The position numbers and the translations under genes are program-made. The notes beneath the pieces are model-generated. The model was not told the DNA's origin and did no database searches. It saw only the letters and a list, made by a program, of their open reading frames with translations. A stretch of 64,000 nucleotides of DNA from Maratus speciosus (Eukaryota; Arthropoda; Arachnida; Araneae; Salticidae): NCBI GenBank assembly GCA_963932465.1, contig OZ010787.1, positions 36,088,087 to 36,152,086 on the forward strand, given 5' to 3'. Positions 1 to 11,439 of this stretch are shown piece by piece (within the stretch, counting starts at the first letter, position 1; the number at the start of each line of letters is the position of its first letter).

Positions 1-52
1 GTTTCAATTTTCCATTTGAAAGAAGTTGGGTTTTTAATATTTCTTATATGTT

Positions 53-444
53 GGGTCATTCTATAGTAACTTACGTTACATTTAGAGCAATTTACTGCAG
101 TCATTTTAGTAATATAATGCCAAAAAATATTCAAATGTAAAAGTTGACATGATTTGTTAATTAAACGTATCCAAAGCTCAATTTGAATGAAAATTACCTA
201 GAAAATGAGAATGAAAATTATATTTTTTATGGAAAATTGTGTTCCTTTTTCAGTAATGTCACTTACGTAATAAATATGACTGTCAGAGTTCAATAAATAA
301 AACAAAAATGTCATCTAACTTTGAATAGGTTTAATTAACAAATTATGTCAACTTTATATATTTAATTCTATTTTTGGTGTTATATTACTGAAATTACTGA
401 AGTAAATTATTCTAAATGTAACGTAAGTTACCATGGAACGACCC
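53..444. mobile_element. Inverted-repeat MITE
   Basis: Two arms of about 135 bp, 53-185 and 307-444, are imperfect reverse complements around a spacer of about 120 bp. The ends read GGGTCATTCTATAGTAAC and GGGTCGTTCCATGGTAAC on opposite strands. Both arms share TAACTTACGTTACATTTAGA and TTGTTAATTAAAC. A TGTT repeat at 49-52 and 445-448 may be the target duplication. There is no coding capacity, so it is a non-autonomous DNA element. The superfamily is not assignable from what is visible. Confidence 0.7.
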
Positions 445-2080
445 TGTTACATTTCTGTATTGCTTTTTATATTAATACTCTTAATGTCCTGCACGAGATG
501 TTCTGACAAATTCTTAATTTAGATTACTTCTATTTTATGTTCTTCATTTTAAAAAGAGCAGCCTTTGAAGAGTATTCCATAACCTTGCCCTTCATTGTTT
601 CTCTGTTTTATAAAACTTTAACGCTTTATAAAGTAATTGCTAAAATGTCGAAATGATCTATTACCACCAAAATTTATGAACAAGTTTATTTGAAAAAAAA
701 AAATCTCTTTTCACGTACTTCATAAAAACAAAATTGTATTCCATAATGTTGGTAGATAGAGATTTAAATTAACTGGTATAAATGATGTACCACCTCCTTC
801 AGAGGTTAAACAATCTTTTTTCATTTTGCCTTTTAAGAAATTAAATATATTTCATTTTGTTATAAATTAGATGTGTGTATAACCATTATATAATTACAAA
901 TCCACATCTATTTCCAATTACTATAATTAAATCAATAAATTAATAAATTTAGCAGCAAATCCTAACTGTGACATTATACAAAATAAAGATTAAAACCTTA
1001 ACAAGTAATACAAATTAATCAAAATCCCCTAATTCACTAGCACATTGCGTATGATTAATCCATATAAAACATATGAAAATAACCTATTAAAGAAAAAAAA
1101 AAAAAAAAAAATTAGCAAAATAATGTTGAACCATTAAAAGACATATCGTAAACAAATAATAGATAAAATGGATGGATGTAGCCGGAAGCTTATACAGCAT
1201 TTCACTTTTTCAAGGGTACATGAAATACTAATATAAGCAAAAGGCATAGTCGATTTCTGTAATAGAATCCAGCATTAAGCTAAAAATTGAATTCCAAATG
1301 TACCCAATGGACCACACACTAAAAAGCATAAATTTACCATGCCAGATAAATTGAATAAAAATTATTAATCAATGCAAGATATATATTCAATGTTTGTTCC
1401 ACTGTGCGCATGATAATGTTCGCATAACTCCGTAAACATACTAGGTTGTGTGAAATTTTTCATTAAAAAAAAATACTAATTAAAATATATTTCCTACTTT
1501 AAAAATTCTTTCAATAATAATAAAATAAAAAAATAATAAAAGTTGACATTCGAAAACATATTTAAAACATTAGTAACTATATTTTAATATTAATTGGCGG
1601 ATCAAATTTTCAAATCACTTTATGCACATTTCTTCACCGAAAAAATGTTAAAATTTCATGAAAATCCCGTCGGCCATTTTCGCGGAATCGAGTTCGAAAA
1701 CTGCAAAATAATCGTTTTAACTAAAATTCTTTTTACTAAAAATTTTGTTCGTATGCAAAAGTTTGAATTCACTTTGGTTTAAAATATTTCATGCCGAATA
1801 AATCTATAATATAAATGAATAATAGCTTTGATTTTTTTTCTTCTTTTTTGTCAACTTAAAGGCACTTGGAACACATTCTCCGGTACAATGAAACTGTGAT
1901 ATTGCCTCGTACATAAGCGGACAGCACGTTAATTATAAATTAGCCTATAAAATTAAAATTGACTAAATTTGATGTAAAGTGTGCTGCATCTTCAGACGTG
2001 ACACATAGGATGGAACTTCTCCCTCAGGAGCGAACTGGCTAAATTTACATTAGTAAGTCTTTAGCGACATAGGTATTTAA
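445..2080. other. AT-rich non-coding stretch
   Basis: No convincing gene is present. It holds an A19 run near 1092 and a relic hairpin at 1214-1305 (separate entry). The open frame at 1594-1782 starts only at TTG, has no recognisable motif and is treated as chance. Confidence 0.6.
1214..1305 (-). repeat. Hairpin homologous to the PLE 3' hairpin
   Basis: GGGTACAT (1214-1221) pairs perfectly with ATGTACCC (1298-1305). The enclosed sequence shares ATATAAGCAAAAGG and AAGCTAAAA with 42783-42868, downstream of the Penelope-like RT gene. The outer 8 bp stem differs at two pairs between the copies, and both pairs remain complementary. A small AGC/GCT hairpin is also shared. The nearby CAAATAATAG and GACA motifs suggest weak wider homology. 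It is best read as a diverged, 5'-truncated fragment of the same element family, with coding sense on the minus strand. Confidence 0.6.
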
Positions 2081-2704
2081 GGCTGCTAGTCACCAAGGCT
2101 GCGGAGTCGGAGTCGGGGCCCATTTTTGAGTGAAGGAGTCTGATTTGTTAAAATTCCCGGAGTCTTCCATTTTACAAACAGGTCTGCGTTGTCGGAGTCG
2201 GATCTGTTAAAATTCCCAGAATCGGAGTCGTCCATTTACCCCACCGACTCCGCAGCCCTGCTAATCGCCTCGCAAATGCTAAGTCTATGGACATATGATG
2301 CATTCGTATATTTAAAATATCTCCTCATCATTATTCAATATTTTCATCAAAATCAATATTTTAAATTTATTTTTTCCTGTGTACTCTTCTTAAAGGATGT
2401 CTCTTTTCCCTTCGTTGTCAAAATATTTCTAAAAGTATATACTTAATTTTATGCTGGTGTTAAAATCTTACTCTCAATTCGCTCGCTTTTAACACATAAA
2501 ATATTAAATTTAGCATAGATTTTAGAAATATTTTGAGAATTAAGAAAAAAATAAATAAATAAACGTCTTTTAAGAAAAGTACTAAGAAAAAAGGAGTGAA
2601 CAAATATTAATTTCTCGAGGAGATATTTTAAATATACGAATGCATTCTGCACCTATAGACTTAGCTTTAGCGAGAGGAATTCGAAAGTTGAATGGCTAGC
2701 AGCC
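2081..2704. mobile_element. Foldback MITE with TTAA-type target site
   Basis: This is a palindromic element of the same family as 17881-18320. It lies after TTAA (2077-2080) and before GTAA (2705-2708), a once-mutated TTAA. Its ends read GGCTGCTAG and CTAGCAGCC. Both copies share TGATGCATTCGTATATTTAA, and its reverse complement lies in the opposite arm. A hAT-type MITE (2094-2260) is nested near the left end, so this element is older than that one. The open frames at 2189-2446 and 2449-2652 are the two arms and are not genes. Confidence 0.75.
2094..2260. mobile_element. hAT-type MITE nested in foldback MITE
   Basis: The terminal inverted repeats are CAAGGCTGCGGAGTCGG on the left and CAGGGCTGCGGAGTCGG on the opposite strand at the right, 16 of 17 identical. 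The flanking octamers ctagtcac (2086-2093) and ctaatcgc (2261-2268) match at 6 of 8 positions, as expected for an aged 8 bp duplication. The interior is made of GGAGTCGGAGTCG-like motifs. The CAGGG start and 8 bp spacing are typical of hAT elements. Confidence 0.7.
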
Positions 2705-2838
2705 GTAAGCAGTCTACCTTTCCTACCCCCGATTTTCAGAAGCAAGTTTTAACTTGCAAAGCTTTTAATTTAATTTTTACGGATCAATTTCTCAAGTAAC
2801 TCATAACTCGAGACACTTGAATTAGAACTGTAATTGAA

Positions 2839-3921
2839 TAGGGATGCACCGAATATTCGGTATCTATTCGCTATTCGGTCATATTACCGAATATTCGGTT
2901 TGGCCGAATATCAAAGTATTCGGCTTGGCCGAATATCAAAGTATTCGGCTTGGCCGAATATCAAAATATTCGGCTTGGCCGAATAGTAAACTGTTCGGCC
3001 TGGACAAATATCGAAATTTTCGGACGAACCGAATACTTTTAAAACATATTTTTAAAAATCTTATACAACTTCTGCGTTTAACAGTCAACTTATAAAGATA
3101 TCCAGAATAATTAGAAACAGAATCATATTTAAATAAAAGAGAATGTTTTTACATTATTTATTTGCTGTTTGTTAAGTATTATTTAAGAAAATTAACCAAT
3201 CACGAGGATTTTTATAGGAATTATGTACAAATGCAAGTTCCTGAACATTGTCCAGTAAATAATCTGTTTCTTGCTAAGATTTTAAGAACATTTACAATCT
3301 CTGAAAATGATTGCCCACTCCAGACACCGGTCTAGGATGCATTTAGAAACTTCCTTGCTTTAATCAATGGGAGTAGAACAGTTATTCTTGCTAAGTCGCC
3401 GTCATATAAAATTTGAATAGATTGTATTATTTATTTACCTTTACTTTAGTCTCTTCCTGACAAACAAATAATATATGATCCTGTACAATTTTTTCACAAT
3501 TTCTCATTGATCTTAAAATGTTTGTTTCAGAATTTAAGAAAATTTTATTAATTTGCTTTTAATTCTCAGAAACCATGAAATTTAAAATTTTATTAATTAA
3601 AAAAAATTGTAACTATCCTCTTCCTAAATAACTCAAAGCAGATTTTTTTCAGCATAAAGTTTACTTGAAAAAAGCTTTGTTTATTAGAATAAAAGTTTGT
3701 TTTAAATATTATGTAAAATTGTTTTAAAATTTAACATTTTAATGCCTTTAAACTTTGAAATATAAAAGTATTCGATAACCCGAATATTCGGTATTCGGCC
3801 TAGCAGTTACTATTCGGCTAGCTAATATTCGGCCTACAGGCGAGCCGGATATTCGGTATTCGGTTCGCCTGTAGGTCGAATATTCGACATTCGGCCAAAA
3901 CCACTATTCGGTGCATCCCTA
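2839..3921. mobile_element. hAT-type non-autonomous element, GGGATGCACCGAATATTCGG family
   Basis: The element begins TAGGGATGCACCGAATA and ends with its reverse complement. Flanking octamers taattgaa and gaattgaa (7 of 8 matching) indicate an 8 bp duplication. Just inside the ends are repeated CGAATATTCGG motifs that make multiple small hairpins. The roughly 800 bp core is closely similar to the core at 22164-23235. The 2844-3095 open frame is only the translation of the CGAATATC repeats. No transposase is present. Confidence 0.85.
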
Positions 3922-4221
3922 GAATTGAACATTTTTCTGTTAGGACAAAATAGAATTTGGGGAAGGGAGGGGGGGGGGGGAACAGAAATGCATCAATTTA
4001 ATTGGAAGTCATTTGGAGCACAAGATTTTCATTGAAGAGTAGAATGCGTCAATTTCTCAAGTATCTCGTATTAGGACAAAATACTTTTTTATGCTTCAAT
4101 TAAATTGCCAGTCATTTTGAAAAGGAGTCTTAGGTATCAATTTCTCAAGTAACTCGTATTAGGACAAAATTTAAAAAAAGCAACAATTTAATTGAGGGGC
4201 ATTTTGAAGTACGGTTTTACG
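3922..4221. repeat. Degenerate tandem repeat split by transposons
   Basis: Units containing CAATTTCTCAAGTAACTCGTA and TTAGGACAAAAT recur near 2786, 4051 and 4138, and again in part after 5491. The array has been opened by the hAT element at 2839-3921 and by the TIR element at 4224-5488. A G-rich run (GGGAGG plus G11) lies at about 3964. Confidence 0.5.
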
Positions 4222-4223
4222 TA

Positions 4224-5488
4224 CCGTCAACGGGGTCTACTTTGGGCCACTTTTTCTAGTTCCACTCACATTTCCATTACTAAAAAATATTATATGTGAT
4301 TTTTCAACGTCGAAGTGGAGTTGTAAACAATTAACAGGAAACAATGAAGCAAACTGTGTGGTTTTAAAGAGGATTTTTTTAAAAACTATTTTTAAAGTTT
4401 TGGAACAAAGTAGTCCCTGCCGAGGGCTTCTTTGGTCCATTCACTTAGTTTCATATAAAATATGTAAATGAATACATTTTTATTGAAATCCCTTGCAATA
4501 GCATTTACTAAAAAATTAACACTGCAAACTCGATAAAAAAATCTTTTTTTTTAACATTTAAACACAATAAACCAATTATGTTAATATTAAAGAAACGAGA
4601 AACATTTTACGTCATGTTATCCTCAGCAACTGGAACAAAAACAATTAATGTAACATTTTGCTACTGTAGCATTGGAAAAAAAAAAAGTTACTTAAAACAT
4701 GTTTTAAGAGGTTTGGTTGTATAAAAGGCATTTGTAAGTAATTGGGGCTGTTTTGGGACCAAAAAAGGCCTGGCACAAAGTAGCCCCGAAATACTAGTTT
4801 TCATGTTAGCTTTATGAAAACGTTAACATTTCCTGTCAAAATAAAAAGTTAAAGGAAAACTATGATCACACATGGGTTACAAGGTTACTAAAGGTAATAC
4901 TTTAACACTTACCTTATTTGTAGCTCTTATCCAGATTGTTTCACTCCTTATTTGTAGCTCTTATGTAGATTGTTTCACTATAGAAAATTTGGAGAGTTAA
5001 AATTTACAAATAAAAACAGTTGTTTACAAATATTGTCAGTATTGCCACTAAAAATATTTAAATTACCTCAAACTATTCAAATACCCTATAGCAGGGTATA
5101 AAATATTTTTCGAGAGCAAAACCTCCAAATTATCTTGTTTGTTCAATACAAAGAATAAAAACTTTTTTATGGGATGGAACAAAGTGATGGAACAACCGCC
5201 GCGGCGAGCGGCCCATCTTCGTCCGCAGCCCTTTATTCTTGTACTCTAGTCCGACTCTTTTGCAGAAGCAAGATTCGTAGGTCCCCAGCCGCATCCCGAG
5301 TGAAAGTCTCCCTAGCGAAAGCCAGTTTGGAAAGAAAAAAAGAATCAAAAATTGAAACCGGACAAATTTAAAAGGGAAATTACTCAAATTAAAGACACCG
5401 AAAAGCGGGAAGGGAGGGCTCGGGGCGATGAAGCTACCAAACGACTCCTGCTACTTCGAGCAAGGATCAAAGTAGCCCCGGTTGACGG
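4224..5488. mobile_element. TA-flanked TIR element, CCGTCAAC type
   Basis: The ends read CCGTCAACGGGGTCTACTTTG and, on the opposite strand, CCGTCAACCGGGGCTACTTTG. Each is next to a TA dinucleotide (4222-4223, 5489-5490), pointing to Tc1/mariner/pogo-type insertion. The end motif is repeated internally near 4775. Short overlapping frames on both strands at 5130-5387 lie in a GC-richer patch and match nothing I recognise. It is probably a non-autonomous relative of 29047-30026, whose ends are similar. Confidence 0.65.
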
Positions 5489-5941
5489 TATGACTTTTTG
5501 AAGTAACTTATGTTAGAACAAAATATTGTTATAGGTGCAAGAATTTAATTGTATTTGGTTTTTCACCAACGTGTAGAAAAGAGAAAAAATAAAAAAAAAA
5601 TCCGTATCACAGGGCTGCCCGACTTTTTAAATTTTGCTTACCATTATTTCTAAACAAAAAAATGTTCTTCGAAATTTAGTACAAATCTACCACGGATATA
5701 TTTGTTTTGGAATAGTGGTAAATAAAAGTACCCGCCAGTGGCAGACCTGGTATCGGATTAAAATGATTTAAAATGTTGATTTAAACTATGCGTACCTATA
5801 CATACTTCAGTGCTCCACGCGTTATTGGCCACTTTCGTGTCCTCGAAACGTCAGCTGTAACGTCCGTACTCCACTTGATATTTACATATCTTCAGAACGG
5901 GTAGAACTTTTGCTCTCACCCAATATATATTCAGTGAAATA

Positions 5942-6674
5942 CGTTTAACACGAAAACGCTTAACATGAAAAATTGGTTAACACGAAATGATATAGCTGTC
6001 CGGATAGTATACTATGCAATTTAATACATTTGTTTTCTTTTAACACGAAAAAGATTCGTTTTTGAGCTTGTTAGTTTGAGTTAAAATTGGTGAATTTTAT
6101 GTTAAAACCACTGAATTTTGGGTGAAATCAGTGAATTTCGTATTTTTTGTAAATTAGCTTATGTTTTATGAGCGCAATGGTTGAGAAATCGGTGCGAAAA
6201 CAAATTGCCATTTCTCTTCAAATGAAGTTGAAGCTGCTTAATGTAGTTGATGAAAAAGAAGGACGAAAACAGAAATCTGCAAAAAGTTTGGCATTGCCAG
6301 TTCTACTTTATCAACGATAATAAAAAACAGGGATTCCATTACGTTAATGTTTGAGCGCAGTATGTTTAACTCAGAGAGAAAACACATGAGAACTGCTAAG
6401 CACGAAGATTTAGAGACAGCTTTGTTTATTCGGTTCAAACAAGCTAGATCTCAGAATGCTGAAAAAGACAAAAAAAAAAAAATGGTATCTGATTTTTTTC
6501 CCTTAAAACAATATTTTTTTACTTACTTTTTATCCTAATAGATTCAACTTACTAGTTGTTCAACAGGAAATCGAAGTAAAATTTGACGACGTCGAAAATA
6601 TTTGAGTTTTGCTCTTTTTTACGAATCTTTCAACACGAAAAAAATTTTCGGTCCCCCCAGTTTCGTGTTACACG
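5942..6674 (+). mobile_element. Tigger/pogo deletion derivative
   Basis: TIRs CGTTTAACACGAAAACG and CGTGTAACACGAAACTG lie immediately inside TA dinucleotides (5940-5941, 6675-6676). The interior retains only the N-terminal part of a transposase (6177-6475) followed directly by 3' terminal sequence. It is therefore an internally deleted element that would depend on a full-length copy elsewhere. Confidence 0.8.
6177..6475 (+). pseudogene. Tigger/pogo transposase N-terminus, frameshifted
   Basis: From the ATG at 6177 the frame encodes a basic helix-turn-helix segment with the landmark motif SLQMKLKLLNVVDEKEG, then KSAKSLALP, before stopping at 6318-6320. The next frame continues directly as STLSTIIKNRDSI and then KHMRTAKHEDLETALF and RFKQAR. 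This order is that of the psq-type HTH followed by the CENP-B/Tc5-type HTH in Tigger transposases, which bind the TIRs. One base has been lost near 6294-6300. Everything after the second HTH, including the DDE catalytic core, is absent, so it cannot act as a transposase. Family assignment rests on motif order and spacing. Confidence 0.75.
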
Positions 6675-7800
6675 TATAATAAAATGCATAATAAGTGTAT
6701 TTGTTATACCTAATGCTATGACAGTATGGATTTCAATTTGGTAATTTTTTTTCCTCCATCCTTTTTAATCTTGTTTCATTTTGAACTTAATTGGTGTTCA
6801 ATGGTTTATTTCTCGGTTTTCTGTGTGTGGTAGTCCCAAATTCATATTGTTTAGTTAATGTATGGCTAATATGAAGATGAAACCCCACATTTTATTTGTG
6901 GAACTTAAGGCATTTGGGACTCGATGAGTTCCCGGTCTAAGTTCTACAAATTTTCATCATTCCATTTATGTTATTATATTTCTGCTGTTTTTTACTATGT
7001 TTTTGGAATCTATGTTAAGTGCGTTGGTGGGAACTGTATTTGTTAATGTCATTTTATTCATAATTCCACAGTTTTTGTTGGTTGTCGGTAATGTTTATTT
7101 AATGGTTATATATATATAGTTTATAAATGTGTACCACAATTGAAATGGCACTTCCAACAATTATTGTTCATAGGCAGTACTGTAGCCAAATTCGTTTGTG
7201 TGTCATACTGTAAATGAACGATAAATTCTATGCACAACATATTCTACCGTAGTACACCTCAGTGATACGTATAAATTCCAATTTGTTTAAAAAAGTGTAA
7301 TATCATTAAAATACACCGCAAACGATTTTTCCACATAGACCGTAATGTAACGAAATTCTTTTGAGTGTCCCTGTAAATGAACCGTAAATGCTACACACTT
7401 CCTTTTTTAGTACTGAACATGCTATATAGTAAACCCCAATAACATTGAAATCTAACTAAATTTACGCGAAATAGAGCACGGACTGGTGACAAACCGAATT
7501 CTTAAACACTTTTCAACTAAGTAGGAAAGTGTTTAAAAATAAAGGTAAATGAAGAAAAATCATGCATTGTGCCCTTTTCCTCCTTCATTTATACGACGGA
7601 TCATTGAATCTTCACACATTAAAAATAATTTAGTAATAAAAACTTGTGAGGAAAAAAATATTTACAAAAGAAAGTGATATAGTGCAATATTTATAAATTA
7701 TGTGGTGATTTTCAGTTTAAACAATGCTAAATTAGAGAAGATATACAAGTGCGATGAATAGAGAAATAATCAGCAATAGATTTATTATAAAAGTTATCGA
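6675..7800. repeat. Dispersed repeat related to the 173 bp family
   Basis: Between about 7110 and 7560 the sequence contains ATTAAAATACACCGCAAACG, a TTTTTCCACAT...CGTAATGTAACG block and TGTCCCTGTAAATGAAC. These motifs also define 11440-12480 and the tandem units at 48905-50128. It ends in a hairpin-like AACACTTTTC...GGAAAGTGTT near 7505-7535. Between 6675 and 7110 I see only a short repeat pair, GTCCCAAAT/ATTTGGGAC, at about 6833 and 6911. No gene was found. Confidence 0.5.
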
Positions 7801-8560
7801 TCACAAGTTTTCTTTTGCGGAATGCAATTAAATATAAATTGTCTGTCCATGCGTTTGATTACCACGGTTTTTCGAAAAAAGAAAGGCAATAAATATATTA
7901 ACTATTATGTTATGTAACTGCAAAAGTATCCGTATTTACTCGCATGATTTACATCCCCGCATATTTGTCGTATTTCCTACTTTTGAAAGAAAATTTAGGT
8001 AAATGAAGGAAATTTAAAGTTATGCGTCATACATTTATCACAAATTTCCTTTTGCGTATTAAAATTAAACAAAAATTAATTTCTGCATGATTTGATTACT
8101 ATGATTTAAGAGGCATAAATATAATATTAATAACTTATGTTTCTGCAAAAAGTTGAGATGAATATATGATGCGAAACTTTAATAATAAATTTTCTTCTTT
8201 CACCTAAATTTTCTTTCAAAAGTAGGAAATACGAAAAACATGCGGGGGTGTATAACACAAGTATTTACTCGAGTGTTATGTTTTCGTATTTCCTACTTTT
8301 GAAAGAAAATTTATTATAAGTTTTGCATCATACATTCATCACAAATTTCCTTTTGCATAATACAATTAAATAAAAATTATCCCTGCGTTGGATTATTACG
8401 GTTCCCCCCCCCCCCAAAAAAAAGGGGGCATAAATATATTAAGAACTATTATATAACTGCAGAAAGGTGCCGTATTTATTCGCGTGATTTACGCCCCTGT
8501 ATATTTTTCACATTCCCTACTTTTGATAGAAAATTTGGGTTAAAATTCACAATTTTCGCA
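7800..8560. repeat. Irregular tandem/inverted repeat array
   Basis: The block CGTATTTCCTACTTTTGAAA with adjacent GAAAATTTAGG recurs near 7968 and 8286, with weaker copies around 8510, and is inverted near 8205-8235. Intervening text such as CACAAATTTCCTTTTGCGT is also repeated. Units are roughly 170-190 bp with indels, including a C10/A7 run at 8404. No coding frame was found. Confidence 0.55.
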
Positions 8561-9128
8561 TCAAGATTGTGAGATAATGTAAGATAATAAAATCGCATGT
8601 ATTCCCATGATTTTCATTTTTCAATATTTCCATTGTAGTTATTTAGAATAAATTCTCTATTTTTTTCCGTCTTGTTCCTTCATGTGCAGAACGATTGAGT
8701 GCAAATAACTGATAATACGATAGCATCAGTATTGTCATACATGAGTGCTGATTTGTATACACAATTTTTTTTTTTTTTTTGATTGATTCGTTGTCCAAAG
8801 CAGTAGGGCGGTATTTGGAGATTAATTTGGTGTGAATGAGTCACTTGTGTAACATTAGCGTAAACAAGATAATATCTGGGGGGGGGAGGGGGGAGTTAAA
8901 AATCAAACAATTTTGTGACCACAAAACTGGGAAATACATGTGATAAGAGGTGCTAAAGTGTTTTCATGCTTTAAAATATATAAAATATAATCGTGCTAAA
9001 ATAGTATATCAATACCATTCTTATAAAGTGTTTTCTGTATTTGCTCGACAGTTCAAAAGGTTTTGCATTTTGCTATAGAATGCTCCAGAAAGTTAAAAAG
9101 GATTTTATATATGCAAAGTTTAAATTAA
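8561..9128. other. Non-coding spacer
   Basis: Nothing gene-like is present. It contains T20 (about 8767) and G8/G7 runs (about 8879-8893). Confidence 0.5.
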
Positions 9129-9424
9129 CCTTTAACTGATGTCACAGAAATTGTCATATAACTGGCGTGAAGCGGTCTGTGAGACCGCTTCATCGAAAGA
9201 TGAATGAAAGCCGCGATTAACTCATAGGATGTTGTTTTTGTACTAAACTTTTTGTACAGGAGCGTTATAAATAAAATTCACCTATTCAAAAGTCTCTGGT
9301 GTTAGTACTAATGTTCCAAACGAAACAAAATTTCAGCAGTTTGTAGATAAGTTAATCTTTGCAAGTTAAACTATGAAAATTGAAAAAAGCACTGGTCTGT
9401 GAAACTGGTAACATCAGTTAAAAG
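9129..9424. mobile_element. TTAA-flanked MITE, CCTTTAACTGATGT family
   Basis: This 296 bp element lies between two TTAA tetramers (9125-9128, 9425-9428). Its left end is CCTTTAACTGATGTCAC, and its right end is the reverse complement with one change (CTTTTAACTGATGT). An internal hairpin GCGGTCTGTGAGACCGC starts near 9171. A second copy is at 12761-13042. TTAA plus CCY ends is the pattern of piggyBac-type MITEs. Confidence 0.8.
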
Positions 9425-9834
9425 TTAACTACTTGTGAACTTTTAAAACAGAAATAGCTGAACTGAAAACATCCATTTTATTTAATCCTAATTAAGCATT
9501 CATCAAGATATGTTATTCATCTTATTAATAGCCATTTCTCTTTTATTTCTAAGTTGTCCTTCGAGAAAAGTGAATACCATTTAAAAACCGCACGTATTTT
9601 TCGCACCTTTTTGTTTTAGAACCAAAGGAATGGTGAAAAAAGTTTGAAATACTGTGTAATATCTAGCTCGTGCGTATGGCTGCAATGTGTAAAAAATTAC
9701 TGGTTATCTTCTAAACTTTTTCAATCAATCGTGATACTTGAAATAGCACATTAAAACTTTTCTCAACTCTTGGCAATAATCGTACAGTAATTTGTTGTAT
9801 TTTCCTTGGTATGTTTTTCTCATGATCGTATGTA

Positions 9835-10496
9835 CCGTATTTTATGGAAGGAACGCGGGGCACGAGTTTGAAAGTTATTTTTTTGTCAAGTGCGGCGTTT
9901 ACGATTTTTTTTTCTCCCGTGAGCGTAAAACTGGGACAAAGTAAAAATTCCTTAAGACTGTACTCCCCTGCTCAACAACGCAAAACTTTTTGACTTTGCC
10001 GATAATGTTGAAAACTGTGGCATTTCCGATGAGGATACCGAACCATACAGGTGGACAAAGAAAATTTACAACGCAGATATTGACGATTCAGATTTTGAGG
10101 GCTTCGAATAGAAACTAAAGAATGCCTAAAGTGGATGCTACCCACTCATAAAAAGCGTGCCAATTGGCGCCGACCACTTAAAAAAAAAACGTGGAGCGCC
10201 TAAGGAAAGGGGTCCATGTAACGCGATTTGGATGGTTTAAATACCAACTGACGTCTGCTTAATTTAAAAATTACATAAAAATATTTAAAACCTAATTTGA
10301 ATATTTTAAATAAAATTTCAGAATCTGAAGTTATTAAAAATTAGGCACCCTACACTGTTCAGAAAACTTTGATTAAAGTTAGGTCAATGAGACACTGTCG
10401 ACTAAAGTAGCGTTCCCACAGGTGCGGCGATTACGATATTTTAAAGCTTATTCAGACCCATTTTGAGGAGTGCGGCATTTCTTTCATAAAATACGG
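9835..10496 (+). mobile_element. TA-flanked deletion derivative, CCGTATTTTATG family
   Basis: The ends CCGTATTTTATGGAAGGAA and CCGTATTTTATGAAAGAAA are inverted and each abuts TA (9833-9834, 10497-10498). The interior keeps a transposase C-terminal remnant (9956-10111). At 662 bp it is far too short to be autonomous. TA target site and remnant together suggest the pogo/Tigger group. Confidence 0.75.
9956..10111 (+). pseudogene. Transposase C-terminal remnant
   Basis: The frame is open from 9956 to the TAG at 10109-10111. It contains NAKLFDFADNVENCGISDED and ends in the acidic DIDDSDFEGFE. An acidic tail after a CGIS(N/D) motif is what I know from the C-termini of Tigger-like transposases, where this tail follows the DDE domain. 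No start codon or catalytic domain is present. A TAA lies just upstream at 9953-9955. It is a fragment left by internal deletion, and the assignment is by motif only. Confidence 0.5.
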
Positions 10497-11439
10497 TAGT
10501 TATTTTCTTTAAAATTTTGCGCACGCGTGGATGAGGTGATAAAAGTAAATAGCTTTCCCTTGCTTTCTTTTTTTTTATCACTAGCAATTATTTACACCCA
10601 CCGCCCACACACACGCACACACACTCAAGAAAAAAATATACACCGTATATACTCGTGTATAAGTCGAATTGTAGACAAAATTTGGGAGTTAAAAATGGAG
10701 TGTCAACTTTTACAGAAGGTAATAAAAAAAATAATTCGCAGATAATCGACGAATGGACAAGTCTTTTAAGTAATCACACGAGAGATGAAAGCGGACAATG
10801 GACATTTCCCTGTGATGGACAAAAAAAAGCTCAGCAATAAAGTCCCTGTAATTGTTTTGCACCCATTTTCTCTTGGGGCAGAATTCCCTTTAATACAGGG
10901 GCATTCCTTTCAACATTTTAATCCCCTTTTAAAAAAGAGTTCAACTTGAGAATGCTTCTAGATATCCCTCCTAAAAGTCCTACAATATAAAGAAGTAATA
11001 TATTTTAGCAGTCTAAGAAGTTGTTTACCCTTGTAAATAAGGTTTTAATAGATTTTTGAATAGGCATATTTATGAAGATACTCTTGGAAGCTACAATCAC
11101 TACAATAGTCCTCATAATATCGTTCATGCCGAGAGACAAGAGAAAAACGCGGAATATCCGAACGTGCGATATGAACAAAGACGGATACAATTAAAATATT
11201 AACCTATTACCAGCTGATGCTGACGCAACGGTCAAAATAAATTTCTTATGCAGTATTAACTACCTAATTATCACTATTTTAGTATAAACAAGAAAGACAA
11301 ATCATGCGTTAAGCATAGATTATGAAACACTTTCCAACACTTCCTGAATGCTTCAACAAAACTTCGTTATTTATGGAAATAAGGTAAATAAGATAACTAA
11401 GTAAACATTTTATAAAACACATAAAACATTTGGAAAACT
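10497..11439. other. Spacer with a half MITE end
   Basis: CACACACGCACACACAC at about 10607 is a short CA microsatellite. CCGTATATACTCGTGTATAAGTCGAA from 10642 matches one TIR of the MITE at 52967-53356, but the opposite end is missing, so it is a truncated copy. No gene was found. The frames at 10527-10840 and 11005-11190 show no recognisable motif. Confidence 0.5.

Noticed and set aside
2844..3095. 83-residue frame rich in repeated GLAEYQS-like text
   Set aside because: It is the translation of CGAATATC repeats at the end of an hAT MITE.
5130..5387. Overlapping frames on both strands in a GC-richer patch
   Set aside because: They lie inside a TIR element, antisense to each other, with no conserved motif.
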